Shown: positions 5,960 to 14,675, counted from the stretch's first letter. The stretch is 16,771 nt of DNA from an uncultured Muribaculaceae bacterium (GCA_910586595.1 CAJUJB010000054.1:1-16771); one strand, 5' to 3'. Program-made: numbers and translations. Notes: generated from the sequence alone by a model not told the origin.

Positions 5960-7849
5960 TTATTTCACAATGAATACACGTGCAGTAGAGTCGGCGCGGA
6001 CGATGTATGTGCCGGCGCTGAGCGCGATGGTTACGTCGTTGCCCTGGGCTTCTGCCACAGCTACGCCAGCTACGGTGTAAACTGCAACATTTTCAGCACC
6101 TGAGACAGCCACAGCTCCGTCGAGAGCGCGGATGGCGATGTCTGCGTCAGCTACGCCTTCAACACCGGTGGTTTCCTCGAGATCCTTCACGAGTTCGAGG
6201 TTGAAGAGGTGCTGGCCGTTGTCGCCTGCATGATCGGCTACGCCATGTACCCAAGAGTAGTAGTTACCCCACTGCGGGCCTACGTATTTGCCAGAAGCCA
6301 CGCTACCGATTGCGATGCCGTTGCCTGCATCGGTAAATGTGAACTTAGCGCTGTCGTCTTCGGGCAGGGTTGCTGTGAAGCCGAGAGAGTTATTGTTGTT
6401 TACGAGGTAGCCGTCTTCGCTCTTCAGTGTATAAGCCTTAGCTTCGCGAGTGCTGAGGGCCTCGATTTCAAATTCGCCCTTGTAGTCGGTGCGGAATTCG
6501 CCGCCGATGTAGATTGCGCAGTTAGCATTTTCGTGCCAGCCGGTATAGAAGTAAGCGCCCGACGCAGCGTGTACAAGGCGGTAGATGCCGTGTTTAACAT
6601 CGAATTCAGCAACGTTTACCTGTGCTTTGAAGTCGGCGAATGCGGCCTTGAGGGCTGCTGCGCCTTCCATTACTTCGCGCTGTGAGGTTGCATCATAGCA
6701 TTCGTCGGCAGCTTCGAGTGCGGCGAAGAGTTCGTCGTAAGCCTCTTCAGGATACATGCCGGCTTCGTCGCCTACTTCAACACCATCAATGAAAGTTATT
6801 ACTTCATCAAGAATAGTCTCCAGAATGGTAAGATCGGGAGTGGCTTCTGCTTCAATAAGCTTGAAGTAGAGGGTCTTGTCACCGGATTTGTCGAGGTATA
6901 CACCATTGCCAGCAGAGAAGTTGTCGGCGCCCATGAATTTCGAGCTGACTACCTTGAGGGTGATGTTGTCGGGTTCGCCGTCAACTACGAAGATAGCTTT
7001 GTTGTTCTTGGGGTCGGCAGAGGCACCTACGCAGGTATCCCAAGCTGAGCTACCTTGGAAGATATATTCACCGGTCCAGCTGAGGATGTTGTGTCCTTCG
7101 GTAGCTGCGTCGGCGGGAGTTGATTCGAACGAGAATACCTGACCGTATTCTTCAGCTTCGAATTCCTGGAGAGTAATCCAGCCGTCTTTGGCAGAGAGGT
7201 AAGCACCACTCTTCTCGTTGTAGAGATAATAAGGTTTACTTTCTTCGAAGAGGACAGGGCGCTCGAGTTCTGATTTAACCTCAACTTCGGCGAGGAAGAA
7301 ACAGTCGAAGCAAGCTTTCGAAGCACACCAACCGCCTTGGAATACGGCATATTTATCGTTTTCACCAGCGGTGAAAACGCCCAAGGACTGTGTCCATTCA
7401 TCGCCTCCGGACATCTGAACGATATTATCTTTGCAGCCGGTTGTAGAAGGCACAGAATTGAGACAAAGCCGTTTCCAATCGCCAATGTTTTTGCCAAATA
7501 CGGAGAAGACGTAGGTCTTACCGGGTGTGAGTTCGATATATGCTCGAAGAGCTGCGGTAGTGCCTGATCCGCCGTCAGCAAGGGATTTTAGGTATGCGCC
7601 ACCATCAGCACCGCCAGTTGCGACAACTTCGAATTCGCTGCCAAGAGCTTCTTCTTTGCCGTTGATCCAACCTTCCTTGCCATCGTCGAAAGAAGGATTG
7701 GTGAAGAGGTTTTCTCCAGTTACGGTATAGGTGACGTAATTACAGGTTACATCATCGCCTACGGCATAATCGTAGGGTGCTACGGCAAGCGCCGCAGGGG
7801 TCATGGCAAGCAGACCGACACACGCAGAGAGTAAAGATTTGTAATTCAT
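5960..7849 (-). CDS. Secreted multidomain protein with possible Por/T9SS-type C-terminal domain
   Basis: This 629-residue protein of unknown function is probably exported. I choose the ATG at 7849, because MNYKSLLSACVGLLAMTPAALA is a clear signal peptide (cleavage after ALA, about residue 22), and the promoter at 7880-7887 lies just upstream; the longer open frame would place the start inside the leader. Residues 45-195 resemble a carbohydrate-binding jelly roll (LFTNPSFDDGKEGW at 49-61). Residues 205-333 and 420-555 look like two beta-trefoil-type units (YLYNEKSGAYLS; YRLVHAASGAYF). Between them, 338-412 is a helical FIVAR-like segment. The C-terminus (about 563-629, ending GTYIVRADSTARVFIVK) resembles T9SS type A sorting domains, which mark surface or secreted proteins. 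No catalytic domain is visible; a glycan- or host-surface-binding role is a guess. Confidence 0.75.
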   Translation of the reverse strand: MNYKSLLSACVGLLAMTPAALAVAPYDYAVGDDVTCNYVTYTVTGENLFTNPSFDDGKEGWINGKEEALGSEFEVVATGGADGGAYLKSLADGGSGTTAALRAYIELTPGKTYVFSVFGKNIGDWKRLCLNSVPSTTGCKDNIVQMSGGDEWTQSLGVFTAGENDKYAVFQGGWCASKACFDCFFLAEVEVKSELERPVLFEESKPYYLYNEKSGAYLSAKDGWITLQEFEAEEYGQVFSFESTPADAATEGHNILSWTGEYIFQGSSAWDTCVGASADPKNNKAIFVVDGEPDNITLKVVSSKFMGADNFSAGNGVYLDKSGDKTLYFKLIEAEATPDLTILETILDEVITFIDGVEVGDEAGMYPEEAYDELFAALEAADECYDATSQREVMEGAAALKAAFADFKAQVNVAEFDVKHGIYRLVHAASGAYFYTGWHENANCAIYIGGEFRTDYKGEFEIEALSTREAKAYTLKSEDGYLVNNNNSLGFTATLPEDDSAKFTFTDAGNGIAIGSVASGKYVGPQWGNYYSWVHGVADHAGDNGQHLFNLELVKDLEETTGVEGVADADIAIRALDGAVAVSGAENVAVYTVAGVAVAEAQGNDVTIALSAGTYIVRADSTARVFIVK

Positions 7850-7879
7850 GTAAGATTGGTTAAAGGTTGTTTTTCGGCG

Positions 7880-7887
7880 CAAAATTA
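7880..7887 (-). promoter_or_regulatory. -7 promoter box of the secreted multidomain protein gene
   Basis: TAATTTTG (7887-7880 on the minus strand), within TATAATTTTGCG, matches the Bacteroidetes -7 box and is identical to the nfnA one. It lies 30 nt before the ATG at 7849. No clear TTTG is found at the 19-21 nt spacing, so either the -33 element is poor or an activator helps. Confidence 0.6.
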
Positions 7888-8003
7888 TAGCTTTTTCAGA
7901 TTTTATGACCACCCGAAATTAGTCAAATATGGGGCGAAAAACGGAAAAGGCGAGTCTGATTTCGTCGAATTTCAGATATTTACCTGCTTTTTCTCTGAGA
8001 AGG

Positions 8004-8049
8004 CAAAAAACTAAAGGCATCAACCCTAAAAATGAGTGGATGCCTTTAG
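8004..8049 (-). terminator. Intrinsic terminator of the EF-G2 gene
   Basis: An 11-bp perfect inverted repeat has arms 8011-8021 (CTAAAGGCATC) and 8039-8049 (GATGCCTTTAG) around a 17-nt loop. On the minus strand it is followed by six T (8010-8005). It begins about 20 nt after the EF-G2 stop codon, so it is well placed to end that transcript. The rest of the 220-nt gap between EF-G2 and the secreted protein holds only that protein's promoter. Confidence 0.88.
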
Positions 8050-8069
8050 ATGGGATGAGAAAGCGATTG

Positions 8070-10226
8070 TTATTCTTCAGTATTCTTCTCTGCGTATTCT
8101 TTGAGAAGTTTTTCCTGTACGTCGGCAGGTACGAGTTCGTAGCTTGAGAATTTCATGGTGAACGATGAGCGGCCACCGGTGATGGAGCTGAGCGAAGTTG
8201 AGTAGCTTGACATTTCTTTCAGAGGTACTCGGGCTGAGATTTTCTCGAAGCCATTCTCGCTGGACATGCCCATGATGATGGCACGGCGTCCTTGAAGATC
8301 GCTCATTACGTCGCCCATAACGTCGCCGGGAACCAATACTTCCACGTCGTATACAGGCTCGAGTACTTTGGGATTTGCTTCGCGGAATGCCTGGCTGAAT
8401 GCATTGCGGCCAGCAAGACGGAACGAGATTTCGTTGGAATCGACCGGGTGCATCTTACCGTCGTATATACATACGCGGACGTCGCGGGCATAGCTACCAG
8501 TGAGCGGGCCTTGCTCCATGCGGTCCATAAGGCCTTTTACGATTGCCGGGATAAAGCGTGCATCGATAGCGCCACCGACAATGCAATTGCATACGACAAG
8601 CTTGCCACCCCATGCCAAAGGAATCTCCTGGGTGTCGCGAACGCTCATCTTGAATTCCTGGTTGCCGAAACGGAAGGTGTCGGGTGCGGGCATGCCTTCG
8701 GTGTAAGGTTCTACGATGAGATGCACTTCGCCGAACTGACCTGCACCGCCAGATTGTTTCTTGTGGCGGTAATCGGCGCGAGATGCGCGGGTAATGGTCT
8801 CGCGGTATGGGATTTTAGGCTCTTCGAACACGATGGGAAGTTTATCGTTGTTCTCTACGCGCCATTTGAGTGTGCGGAGGTGGAATTCGCCCTGACCGGA
8901 GAGGATAGTCTGCTTGAGTTCTTTTGACTGCTCAACGACCCAAGTGGGATCTTCTTCGTGCATACGGGTAAGGATGGCACTCAGTTTTTCGGCGTCAGCT
9001 TCGGTGACGGGGCGGATTGCGCGCTGATATTTGGGCGCAGGATATTTTATGAAGTCGTATGTGTAATCGCAGCCCTTTTCATCAAGAGTGTTGCCGGTGC
9101 GGACGTCTTTGAGTTTTACGGTTGCGCCGATGTCGCCTGCTTCAAGAGCGTCGACGGGAGTTTTAATCTGGCCGCATACGCAGAAAATCTGTGCGAGACG
9201 TTCTTTACCGCCACGTGTAACATTTTCAAGGTCGGCACCAGCTTTAAGTGTGCCTGACATAACTTTGAAATAGCTGACTTCGCCGATGTGCGGCTCAACG
9301 GTTGTTTTGAATACGTATACACTGAGTGGGCCTTCGGGATCGGGCTTAACTTCGCGACCTTCGGCATCGACCGGAGCTGGCATATCGTCGACGAAAGGCA
9401 CTACATTGCCGAGGAATTCCATCATACGGCGTACACCCATGTCTTTTTCTGCGCTTACACAGAAGAGTGGGTAGATGGAATTGTCGATAAGACCTTTGCG
9501 GATGCCAAGACGGAGCTCATCTTCGGTGAGGCGTTCGGTCTCGAAGAATTTTTCCATCAGGGTCTCGTCGTTTTCAGCGGCAGCTTCGACAAGAGCTTTG
9601 TGATACTCGAGGGCGCGCTCCATCTCCGACTCGGGAATCTCTTCAATTACAGGAGTGCCGCCATCGGGGCCCCATGAATATTTCTTCATGAGAAGAACGT
9701 CGATCATGGCGTTGAAGCCAGGGCCGCAAGCGAGAGGATACTGTACGGGCACTACTTTGGGGCCGAATACTTCGCGCATCTGCTCGAGGACATTCTCGTA
9801 ATCGGCTTTTTCGCCGTCGAGCTGGTTCATCGCGAATATAATGGGTTTGTTGAGAGAGGAGGCTGTGCGGAAAATATTCTGAGTGCCGACTTCAACGCCA
9901 TATTGGCCGTTGACCACGATAACGCCGGTGTCAGAAACATTGAGAGCTGTGATTGCCGAGCCAACAAAGTCGTCGGCCCCCGGGCAGTCGATTACATTGA
10001 GTTTTTTGTTGAGGAATTCGGCGTAGAATACGGTAGAGAAGACCGAGTAGCCATATTCTTTTTCAACTGGGAAATAGTCGGTGACGGTGTTCTTGGCCAG
10101 AACCGTGCCGCGTCGTTTTATAACTCCACACTCGAAGAGCATAGCTTCAGCGAGCGTGGTTTTACCGGAGCCTTTGCTGCCAAGCAAGGCTATGTTTTTG
10201 ATTTCTTTGGTTTTGTAGATTTTCAT
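8070..10226 (-). CDS. fusA2: EF-G paralogue (EF-G2/FusA2 type) lacking the catalytic histidine
   Basis: This 718-residue translation factor has the full five-domain EF-G layout: G domain about 1-285, domain II from about 300, III from 400, IV about 480-610, V from about 620. The P-loop is GSKGSGKT (16-23). Canonical EF-G has DTPGH in switch II; here it is DCPGA (80-84), so the catalytic His is Ala. The base-recognition motif is NQLD (134-137) instead of NKxD, and the switch I segment EKEYGYSVFS replaces the usual EKERGITI. These changes match the Bacteroides EF-G2 that supports translation without GTP hydrolysis and is needed for gut colonisation and carbon starvation (established for B. thetaiotaomicron). 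Domain IV keeps VRVCIYDGKMHPVDSNE, so ribosome translocation is still plausible. It is transcribed alone, divergent from lon. Confidence 0.93.
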   Translation of the reverse strand: MKIYKTKEIKNIALLGSKGSGKTTLAEAMLFECGVIKRRGTVLAKNTVTDYFPVEKEYGYSVFSTVFYAEFLNKKLNVIDCPGADDFVGSAITALNVSDTGVIVVNGQYGVEVGTQNIFRTASSLNKPIIFAMNQLDGEKADYENVLEQMREVFGPKVVPVQYPLACGPGFNAMIDVLLMKKYSWGPDGGTPVIEEIPESEMERALEYHKALVEAAAENDETLMEKFFETERLTEDELRLGIRKGLIDNSIYPLFCVSAEKDMGVRRMMEFLGNVVPFVDDMPAPVDAEGREVKPDPEGPLSVYVFKTTVEPHIGEVSYFKVMSGTLKAGADLENVTRGGKERLAQIFCVCGQIKTPVDALEAGDIGATVKLKDVRTGNTLDEKGCDYTYDFIKYPAPKYQRAIRPVTEADAEKLSAILTRMHEEDPTWVVEQSKELKQTILSGQGEFHLRTLKWRVENNDKLPIVFEEPKIPYRETITRASRADYRHKKQSGGAGQFGEVHLIVEPYTEGMPAPDTFRFGNQEFKMSVRDTQEIPLAWGGKLVVCNCIVGGAIDARFIPAIVKGLMDRMEQGPLTGSYARDVRVCIYDGKMHPVDSNEISFRLAGRNAFSQAFREANPKVLEPVYDVEVLVPGDVMGDVMSDLQGRRAIIMGMSSENGFEKISARVPLKEMSSYSTSLSSITGGRSSFTMKFSSYELVPADVQEKLLKEYAEKNTEE

Positions 10227-10359
10227 GATGTCGTGGTAGTTTTAGAGTGAAGGTATAGCGGATAGGCTGCTGGTTAGAGCGCGATGGCCTGTAATAGTCC
10301 GCTTATGATTTCGAGGCGCAATTTAGAAATTATTTTTCAAATGTGAGTTTGCCGATTAC

Positions 10360-10373
10360 ATGTTACACAACAT
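10360..10373. promoter_or_regulatory. Dyad ATGTT-N4-AACAT, candidate operator
   Basis: ATGTTACACAACAT is a 5-bp inverted repeat with a 4-nt spacer. Two further symmetric positions (TT at 10356-10357, AA at 10376-10377) bring the footprint to 22 bp, the usual size for Crp/Fnr-family dimers. It lies 134 nt upstream of fusA2. In B. thetaiotaomicron the Crp-like regulator Cur directly activates fusA2, so a Cur-type site is a reasonable guess. I cannot recall the Cur consensus well enough to score it. Confidence 0.35.
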
Positions 10374-10464
10374 AAAAATGGTTTTTTATCTCATTGCTAT
10401 AAGTTTATAAAAATGATTTAACAATATTTCAGATGGCTTGCGCCATGGTTCGGGTCTTTTTTCG

Positions 10465-10472
10465 TAATTTTG
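10465..10472 (+). promoter_or_regulatory. -7 promoter box of lon
   Basis: TAATTTTG matches the Bacteroidetes -7 consensus and lies 49 nt before the lon ATG at 10522. The nearest upstream TTG (10438-10440) is 24 nt away, longer than the usual 19-21, and sits in the loop of a small dyad. This promoter probably also serves the four genes after lon. Confidence 0.6.
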
Positions 10473-10521
10473 GCTTGAAATTTGTTATGAGCTATTGAGT
10501 AACTCATCTTTACAAGTAGGA

Positions 10522-12951
10522 ATGAATAAAAGCAAAGACACAAGCAACGGCGGAGGCGACGTAATAGACGGCGGTATCCAGCGCATAGAAATAGATCTCA
10601 GCCGTTTCGACAAGGATCCTGACTGCGACCGTCTGCTGATTTTGCCCACGCGCAATCTTGTCCTTTTTCCCGGCCTTACGATAAGTTTTGAACTCGGACG
10701 AGAGTCCTCGCTTGCTTTGGCACGTATGGCAAACTCCACAGGTATGCCGATAGGCGTGGTTTGCCAGCAGAATCCAGAAGAAGAATCGCCCACAATATCG
10801 ACGGGTTTATATAAATATGGAGTGGTAGCGGATGTCCTTAATATATTCGAGCGTCCGGATGGAACCCATTCGGCTCTTGTGAGAGCTCATGGCAAGTTCC
10901 GCATTCTTGGCAGGAGCGCGACTCCTGAACCAGGATTTATCACAGCGCGCGTAAAACTCTTGCCAGATGAAGCTCCGGCTGACCCGGTTGAATTTGATCT
11001 GGCATGCAAAGAGATACGCACAGCTGCCATGGCCGCTTTGGCCGACTCGGATCCGAACGGTATGTTACAGGTGGTGAAACAACAGGGCGAGAATGCTCTG
11101 CTGGTCAACTTCCTTTGTACTAATCTTCCGATTGACACCAAGACTAAAACAGGTCTGCTTGCCAAATCGCGTATTACCGACCGCGCGATAGGGTTGCTTG
11201 GAGAGTTAAACATTTTCAAGGAGCGGATGAATGTGACACGCGACATAATGAAGCGTGCGCACCGGACTATGGAGGAGAATCAGAAGAATGCCTTCCTGCA
11301 GTCGCAGATGGATGCTATACGCGAGACCCTTTATGGCGATGGCGACGAAGCTGACGAGCTTCTTGAGAAGGCCGGTCGCGCAGGCATGCCTGAAAATGTA
11401 TTCTCTTTATTTAATAAGGAAATAGAAAAGCTGCGTCGCTATAATCCGTCGTCGCCTGATTACTCGGTTCTATACAGTTATCTTGACACTTTAGTCGCGC
11501 TGCCATGGAACAAAAAGACGAAGTCGGAGGCTACGCTAGCGTCTGCAACGGAGATTCTGGAGAGTGATCACTATGGCCTTGAGAAGGTCAAGGAACGCAT
11601 AGTGGAGCAACTTGCCATGTTGCTTCACAATCCATCGGGCCGCTCGCCCATCATATGCCTCGTGGGTGCCCCCGGTGTGGGCAAGACGTCTATAGGCAAG
11701 TCGGTAGCCCGAGCCCTTGGCCGTAAATATGAGAGGGTTTCGTTCGGAGGTCTGCATGACGAGGCTGAAATCCGCGGCCACCGCCGTACTTATATAGGCG
11801 CTATGCCTGGCCGTATTATTGATGCTATAAAACGTGCTGGCGTCAACAATCCGGTGCTTCTGCTCGACGAGATTGACAAGATAGGCAATGACTACAAGGG
11901 CGATCCCGCAGCTGCGTTGCTTGAGGTACTTGATCCGGAGCAGAACTGCCATTTCCACGATAATTATATAGATGTGGACTTTGACCTTTCTGACGTACTG
12001 TTCATAGCCACAGCAAATACGCTGTCGACCATCGCCCGGCCTTTGCTCGACCGAATGGAGATTATAGATATCAGCGGTTATCTTCTGGAAGAAAAGATTG
12101 AGATTGCCCGTAGACATCTAATCCCCCGTATACTGAAGGAGGATGCGCTTGCTGAAGGTGATCTGATGGTGAGTGATGCGGCCCTACGTCATATCATAAG
12201 TGATTATACGGCTGAAAGCGGTGTGCGCGCGCTGGAGAAAAAACTGGCTGCCGTAGCGCGCAAGGCGGTCCTCGCCAAGATGAAGAATGACGAATTTCCC
12301 AATCCGGTCGAGCCAGAGAACCTCTATAGTCTATTGGGCTTGTCGCCGTACAAGCATGACAACTATGAGGGTAATGAGATTGCCGGAGTTGTGACAGGTC
12401 TGGCATGGACTGAAGTCGGCGGAGAAATTCTGCTGGCCGAGTCGTCGTTATGCGCTGCTAAATCTCCGTCGTTGGTTCTTACCGGTAAGCTGGGTGATGT
12501 AATGAAAGAATCGGCTACGATTGCTTATCAGTGGGTGAAAGCTCATGCGCAGCAATTGGGAATCAATCCAGAGCTATTCGATAAATACACACTCCATGTG
12601 CATTTCCCGGAGGGTGCCGTGCCGAAAGACGGACCCTCAGCCGGAATAACGATTGTCACATCAATCGTTTCAACCTTCCTCCAGAAGCGGGTTGCGCCAC
12701 GTCTGGCTATGACTGGAGAAATCACTTTGAGAGGACGTGTGCTGCCGGTTGGTGGTATACGTGAGAAAATCCTGGCTGCGAAACGTGCCGGCATCACTGA
12801 TATAGTAATGTCGAAGGAGAACAAGCGGGATATAGATGATATGCCATCGCAATACTCCGAGGGATTGAAATTCCACTACGTTGATACGATAGATGAGGTG
12901 CTGCAGGTTGCTGTGCTTGATGAGCCGGTTGCCAATCCGATCACATTATAA
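10522..12951 (+). CDS. lon: ATP-dependent Lon protease
   Basis: This 809-residue cytoplasmic AAA+ serine protease degrades misfolded and short-lived regulatory proteins. An N-terminal substrate-binding LON domain begins at about residue 38 (LLILPTRNLVLFPG). The AAA+ module has Walker A GAPGVGKT (382-389) and Walker B LLLDEI (446-451). The C-terminal protease domain has the catalytic Ser706 in PKDGPSAG and Lys749 in GGIREKILAAKRAG, 43 residues apart as in E. coli Lon. Length is normal for Bacteroidetes Lon. I choose ATG 10522; an in-frame TTG at 10495 would add nine residues but follows the promoter less naturally. It heads a cluster: the alpha/beta hydrolase gene starts 13 nt after its stop. 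All catalytic residues are intact. Confidence 0.96.
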   Translation: MNKSKDTSNGGGDVIDGGIQRIEIDLSRFDKDPDCDRLLILPTRNLVLFPGLTISFELGRESSLALARMANSTGMPIGVVCQQNPEEESPTISTGLYKYGVVADVLNIFERPDGTHSALVRAHGKFRILGRSATPEPGFITARVKLLPDEAPADPVEFDLACKEIRTAAMAALADSDPNGMLQVVKQQGENALLVNFLCTNLPIDTKTKTGLLAKSRITDRAIGLLGELNIFKERMNVTRDIMKRAHRTMEENQKNAFLQSQMDAIRETLYGDGDEADELLEKAGRAGMPENVFSLFNKEIEKLRRYNPSSPDYSVLYSYLDTLVALPWNKKTKSEATLASATEILESDHYGLEKVKERIVEQLAMLLHNPSGRSPIICLVGAPGVGKTSIGKSVARALGRKYERVSFGGLHDEAEIRGHRRTYIGAMPGRIIDAIKRAGVNNPVLLLDEIDKIGNDYKGDPAAALLEVLDPEQNCHFHDNYIDVDFDLSDVLFIATANTLSTIARPLLDRMEIIDISGYLLEEKIEIARRHLIPRILKEDALAEGDLMVSDAALRHIISDYTAESGVRALEKKLAAVARKAVLAKMKNDEFPNPVEPENLYSLLGLSPYKHDNYEGNEIAGVVTGLAWTEVGGEILLAESSLCAAKSPSLVLTGKLGDVMKESATIAYQWVKAHAQQLGINPELFDKYTLHVHFPEGAVPKDGPSAGITIVTSIVSTFLQKRVAPRLAMTGEITLRGRVLPVGGIREKILAAKRAGITDIVMSKENKRDIDDMPSQYSEGLKFHYVDTIDEVLQVAVLDEPVANPITL

Positions 12952-12964
12952 TAATAGTCTGCTC

Positions 12965-13975
12965 ATGAAACGCCTCATTCTCACTCTTCTGATCGCGCTG
13001 CATGTTTTGGCGGTGAAGGCTTATACCTCCCGGGAGATCATGGTAAGCAATCCTTCGGCAGCCATAAGCCTCGGAGCGACGCTGACTGCCCCCGAGTCGG
13101 CGCCTAAAGCCGTCCTTGTTCTCGCTTCCGGTAGTGGACAGCAGAATCGCGATGAAGAAATTCTTGGCCATAAGCCTTTCAAAGCGATTGCAGAATATCT
13201 TGCGGAGCGCGGATATGCAGTACTCCGCATGGATGATCGCGGTATGGGTGAAAGTGGAGGCGTATTTCAAGGGGCTGTTAACGATGATTTTGTGTCAGAT
13301 GTTGCGGCCGCAGTATCGTTGATGGATTCTATTTATCCCGGTGTTCCAACCGGTGTGTTAGGGCACTCGGAAGGTGGTACGACTGCGATAAAAACAGCTG
13401 TTAGCAATCCGAAATGTAAATTTATCATTACATTAGCTGCACCAGCTTGGGCAGGAGACTCTATTATTATGTCTCAGATCAGGGCTTTGGCTGTAGGATC
13501 TACCGGAGCTTGGGAGAAAGATAAAGAGAGCTTGCAGCGACGGTTGCTTGATATGGCGAAAGGGCCATTGCCTTCGACTATAGTGAGGACAATGATAATC
13601 ACCTCGCTCGGTGAGCAAGTTGGACGCGAGCTCGCAGCCTTACCGGAGGTCCAGGCCCAATTGAGCGCATCGGCAGATGCAATGGTGAGCCCGTGGTACC
13701 GCGATATGCTGCGGTACAATCCCGCTGCTGACATTGCCGCGGTAAATGTTCCATGGCTGGCTTTGAACGGCGACAAGGACATGCAAGTACTACCGGACAA
13801 CCTTACGACGATTGCGGAGTTAAATCCAGCGGTTGATGTGCGTCTTATCAACGGTCATAACCATCTTTTTCTCCAATGCCAGACTGGTATGGTTCAGGAA
13901 TATTCATCGTTGCCAGGTGATATTTCTGAGAAGACGCTACAGATTATAGCGGAATGGCTTGACTCGAAATTCTGA
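12965..13975 (+). CDS. Exported alpha/beta hydrolase (EstD-like serine esterase family)
   Basis: This 336-residue hydrolase has a signal peptide at residues 1-19 (MKRLILTLLIALHVLAVKA), so it acts in the periplasm or outside. The nucleophile elbow is GHSEGG with Ser135; the probable acid is Asp272 in NGDKDMQV, and the histidine is His300 in NGHNHLF. The stretch GSGQQNRDEE (56-65) followed by RMDDRGMGESGG (88-99) is typical of the EstD/dienelactone-hydrolase-like esterases. The start is the ATG at 12965, because the upstream part of the frame lies inside lon and carries no signal peptide. It lies 13 nt after lon and 7 nt before the B3/B4 gene, so it is probably co-transcribed. An ester of a short acid or acylated sugar is a likely substrate, but the sequence does not say which. 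Confidence 0.87.
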   Translation: MKRLILTLLIALHVLAVKAYTSREIMVSNPSAAISLGATLTAPESAPKAVLVLASGSGQQNRDEEILGHKPFKAIAEYLAERGYAVLRMDDRGMGESGGVFQGAVNDDFVSDVAAAVSLMDSIYPGVPTGVLGHSEGGTTAIKTAVSNPKCKFIITLAAPAWAGDSIIMSQIRALAVGSTGAWEKDKESLQRRLLDMAKGPLPSTIVRTMIITSLGEQVGRELAALPEVQAQLSASADAMVSPWYRDMLRYNPAADIAAVNVPWLALNGDKDMQVLPDNLTTIAELNPAVDVRLINGHNHLFLQCQTGMVQEYSSLPGDISEKTLQIIAEWLDSKF

Positions 13976-13982
13976 TATTACC

Positions 13983-14675
13983 ATGGAAATACTTTTTGAC
14001 AAGGATATAAAGGCTGCCGCGCCTGCTTTTAAGGTGCTGCTGGTGGAGGCCGATGTTGTGAATGGGCCTACCAATGATGCGTTGTGGAATGAAATCTGCG
14101 AGGCACAGAAACATATACAGGAGACGACTACGATGGAGTTGATCCGTCACCGCCCGGCAATCAATGCAACAAGGGAGGTGTATAAACGCTGTGGAAAAGA
14201 TCCTAACCGTTACCGGCCAAGTGCTGAGGCTTTATGTCGACGAGCTGTAAAGGGTCTGGATCTTTACCGTACCCTTTCTGTTATTGACTTGATAAACCTT
14301 ATTTCGATGGTGACCGGCCACTCGATAGGCGGTTTTGATGCGGACAAGATTGTAGGAAATACTCTTTGTCTCGGAGTCGGCAAGCATGGGGAGCCTTATG
14401 AAGCAATCGGTCGTGGCGAGTTGAATATTGAAGGGCTGCCAGTATATCGGGATGCTGTAGGGGGTATTGGTACTCCAACTTCTGATAATGACCGTACGAA
14501 ATTATCAGAAGATACTCGTCGCTTGCTGATGACTGTCAATCTGTATGGCGATGATCCGGAACATGATACTGCCGAAGTGGAAGCTATGACATGCAGGCTG
14601 CTGAAGGAGTATGCATCGGCAAGCAATATTACTGTGAAACAAATCGAAATCGACCATGAAAGTAATAGAGAATAA
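13983..14675 (+). CDS. Stand-alone B3/B4 (PheT editing-domain-like) tRNA-related protein
   Basis: This 230-residue protein is formed mainly of the B3/B4 fold found in the phenylalanyl-tRNA synthetase beta subunit, where it hydrolyses mischarged Tyr-tRNA(Phe). The recognisable block is RHRPAINATREVYKRCGKDP (55-74) continuing with NRYRPSAEAL, then NLISMVTGHSIGG (105-117), and GTPTSDNDRTKLSEDTRR (163-180). It lacks the rest of PheT (no B1 domain, B5 or anticodon-binding domain). Free-standing versions are thought to act on aminoacyl-tRNA or a free amino acid adduct, but the substrate is not established. The ATG at 13983 comes 7 nt after the hydrolase stop; an upstream in-frame TTG at 13959 overlaps that gene and is less likely. 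Its 3' end overlaps the YciO-type gene by 20 nt. Confidence 0.87.
   Translation: MEILFDKDIKAAAPAFKVLLVEADVVNGPTNDALWNEICEAQKHIQETTTMELIRHRPAINATREVYKRCGKDPNRYRPSAEALCRRAVKGLDLYRTLSVIDLINLISMVTGHSIGGFDADKIVGNTLCLGVGKHGEPYEAIGRGELNIEGLPVYRDAVGGIGTPTSDNDRTKLSEDTRRLLMTVNLYGDDPEHDTAEVEAMTCRLLKEYASASNITVKQIEIDHESNRE

Larger units (their letters stand above)
10227..10521. promoter_or_regulatory. Divergent regulatory region between fusA2 and lon
   Basis: This gene-free interval of about 295 nt separates the fusA2 and lon start codons. It contains the lon -7 box at 10465-10472, the dyad at 10360-10373, and a second 5-4-5 dyad ATGGC-TTGC-GCCAT at 10433-10446 just upstream of the lon -7 box. AT-rich sequence at about 10321-10430 separates the promoters. 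For fusA2 I find only a weak candidate -7 box (TAAATTGC, 10325-10318 on the minus strand). No open frame or heat-shock CIRCE element was recognised. Confidence 0.6.

Noticed and set aside
7850..7912. Longer start for the secreted protein (21 extra residues)
   Set aside because: The extra region contains the -7 box at 7880-7887 and would bury the clear signal peptide inside the protein.
8292..8927. Long plus-strand open frame of 211 codons inside the EF-G2 gene
   Set aside because: It lies opposite conserved EF-G domains IV and III, and its composition is what the reverse complement of the real gene produces.
10227..10521. CIRCE or other heat-shock operator upstream of lon
   Set aside because: No TTAGCACTC-N9-GAGTGCTAA or close variant is present.
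11536..12117. Long minus-strand open frame of 193 codons inside lon
   Set aside because: It is antisense to the conserved AAA+ region of Lon, shows no recognisable domain, and has no promoter or gene-like context.
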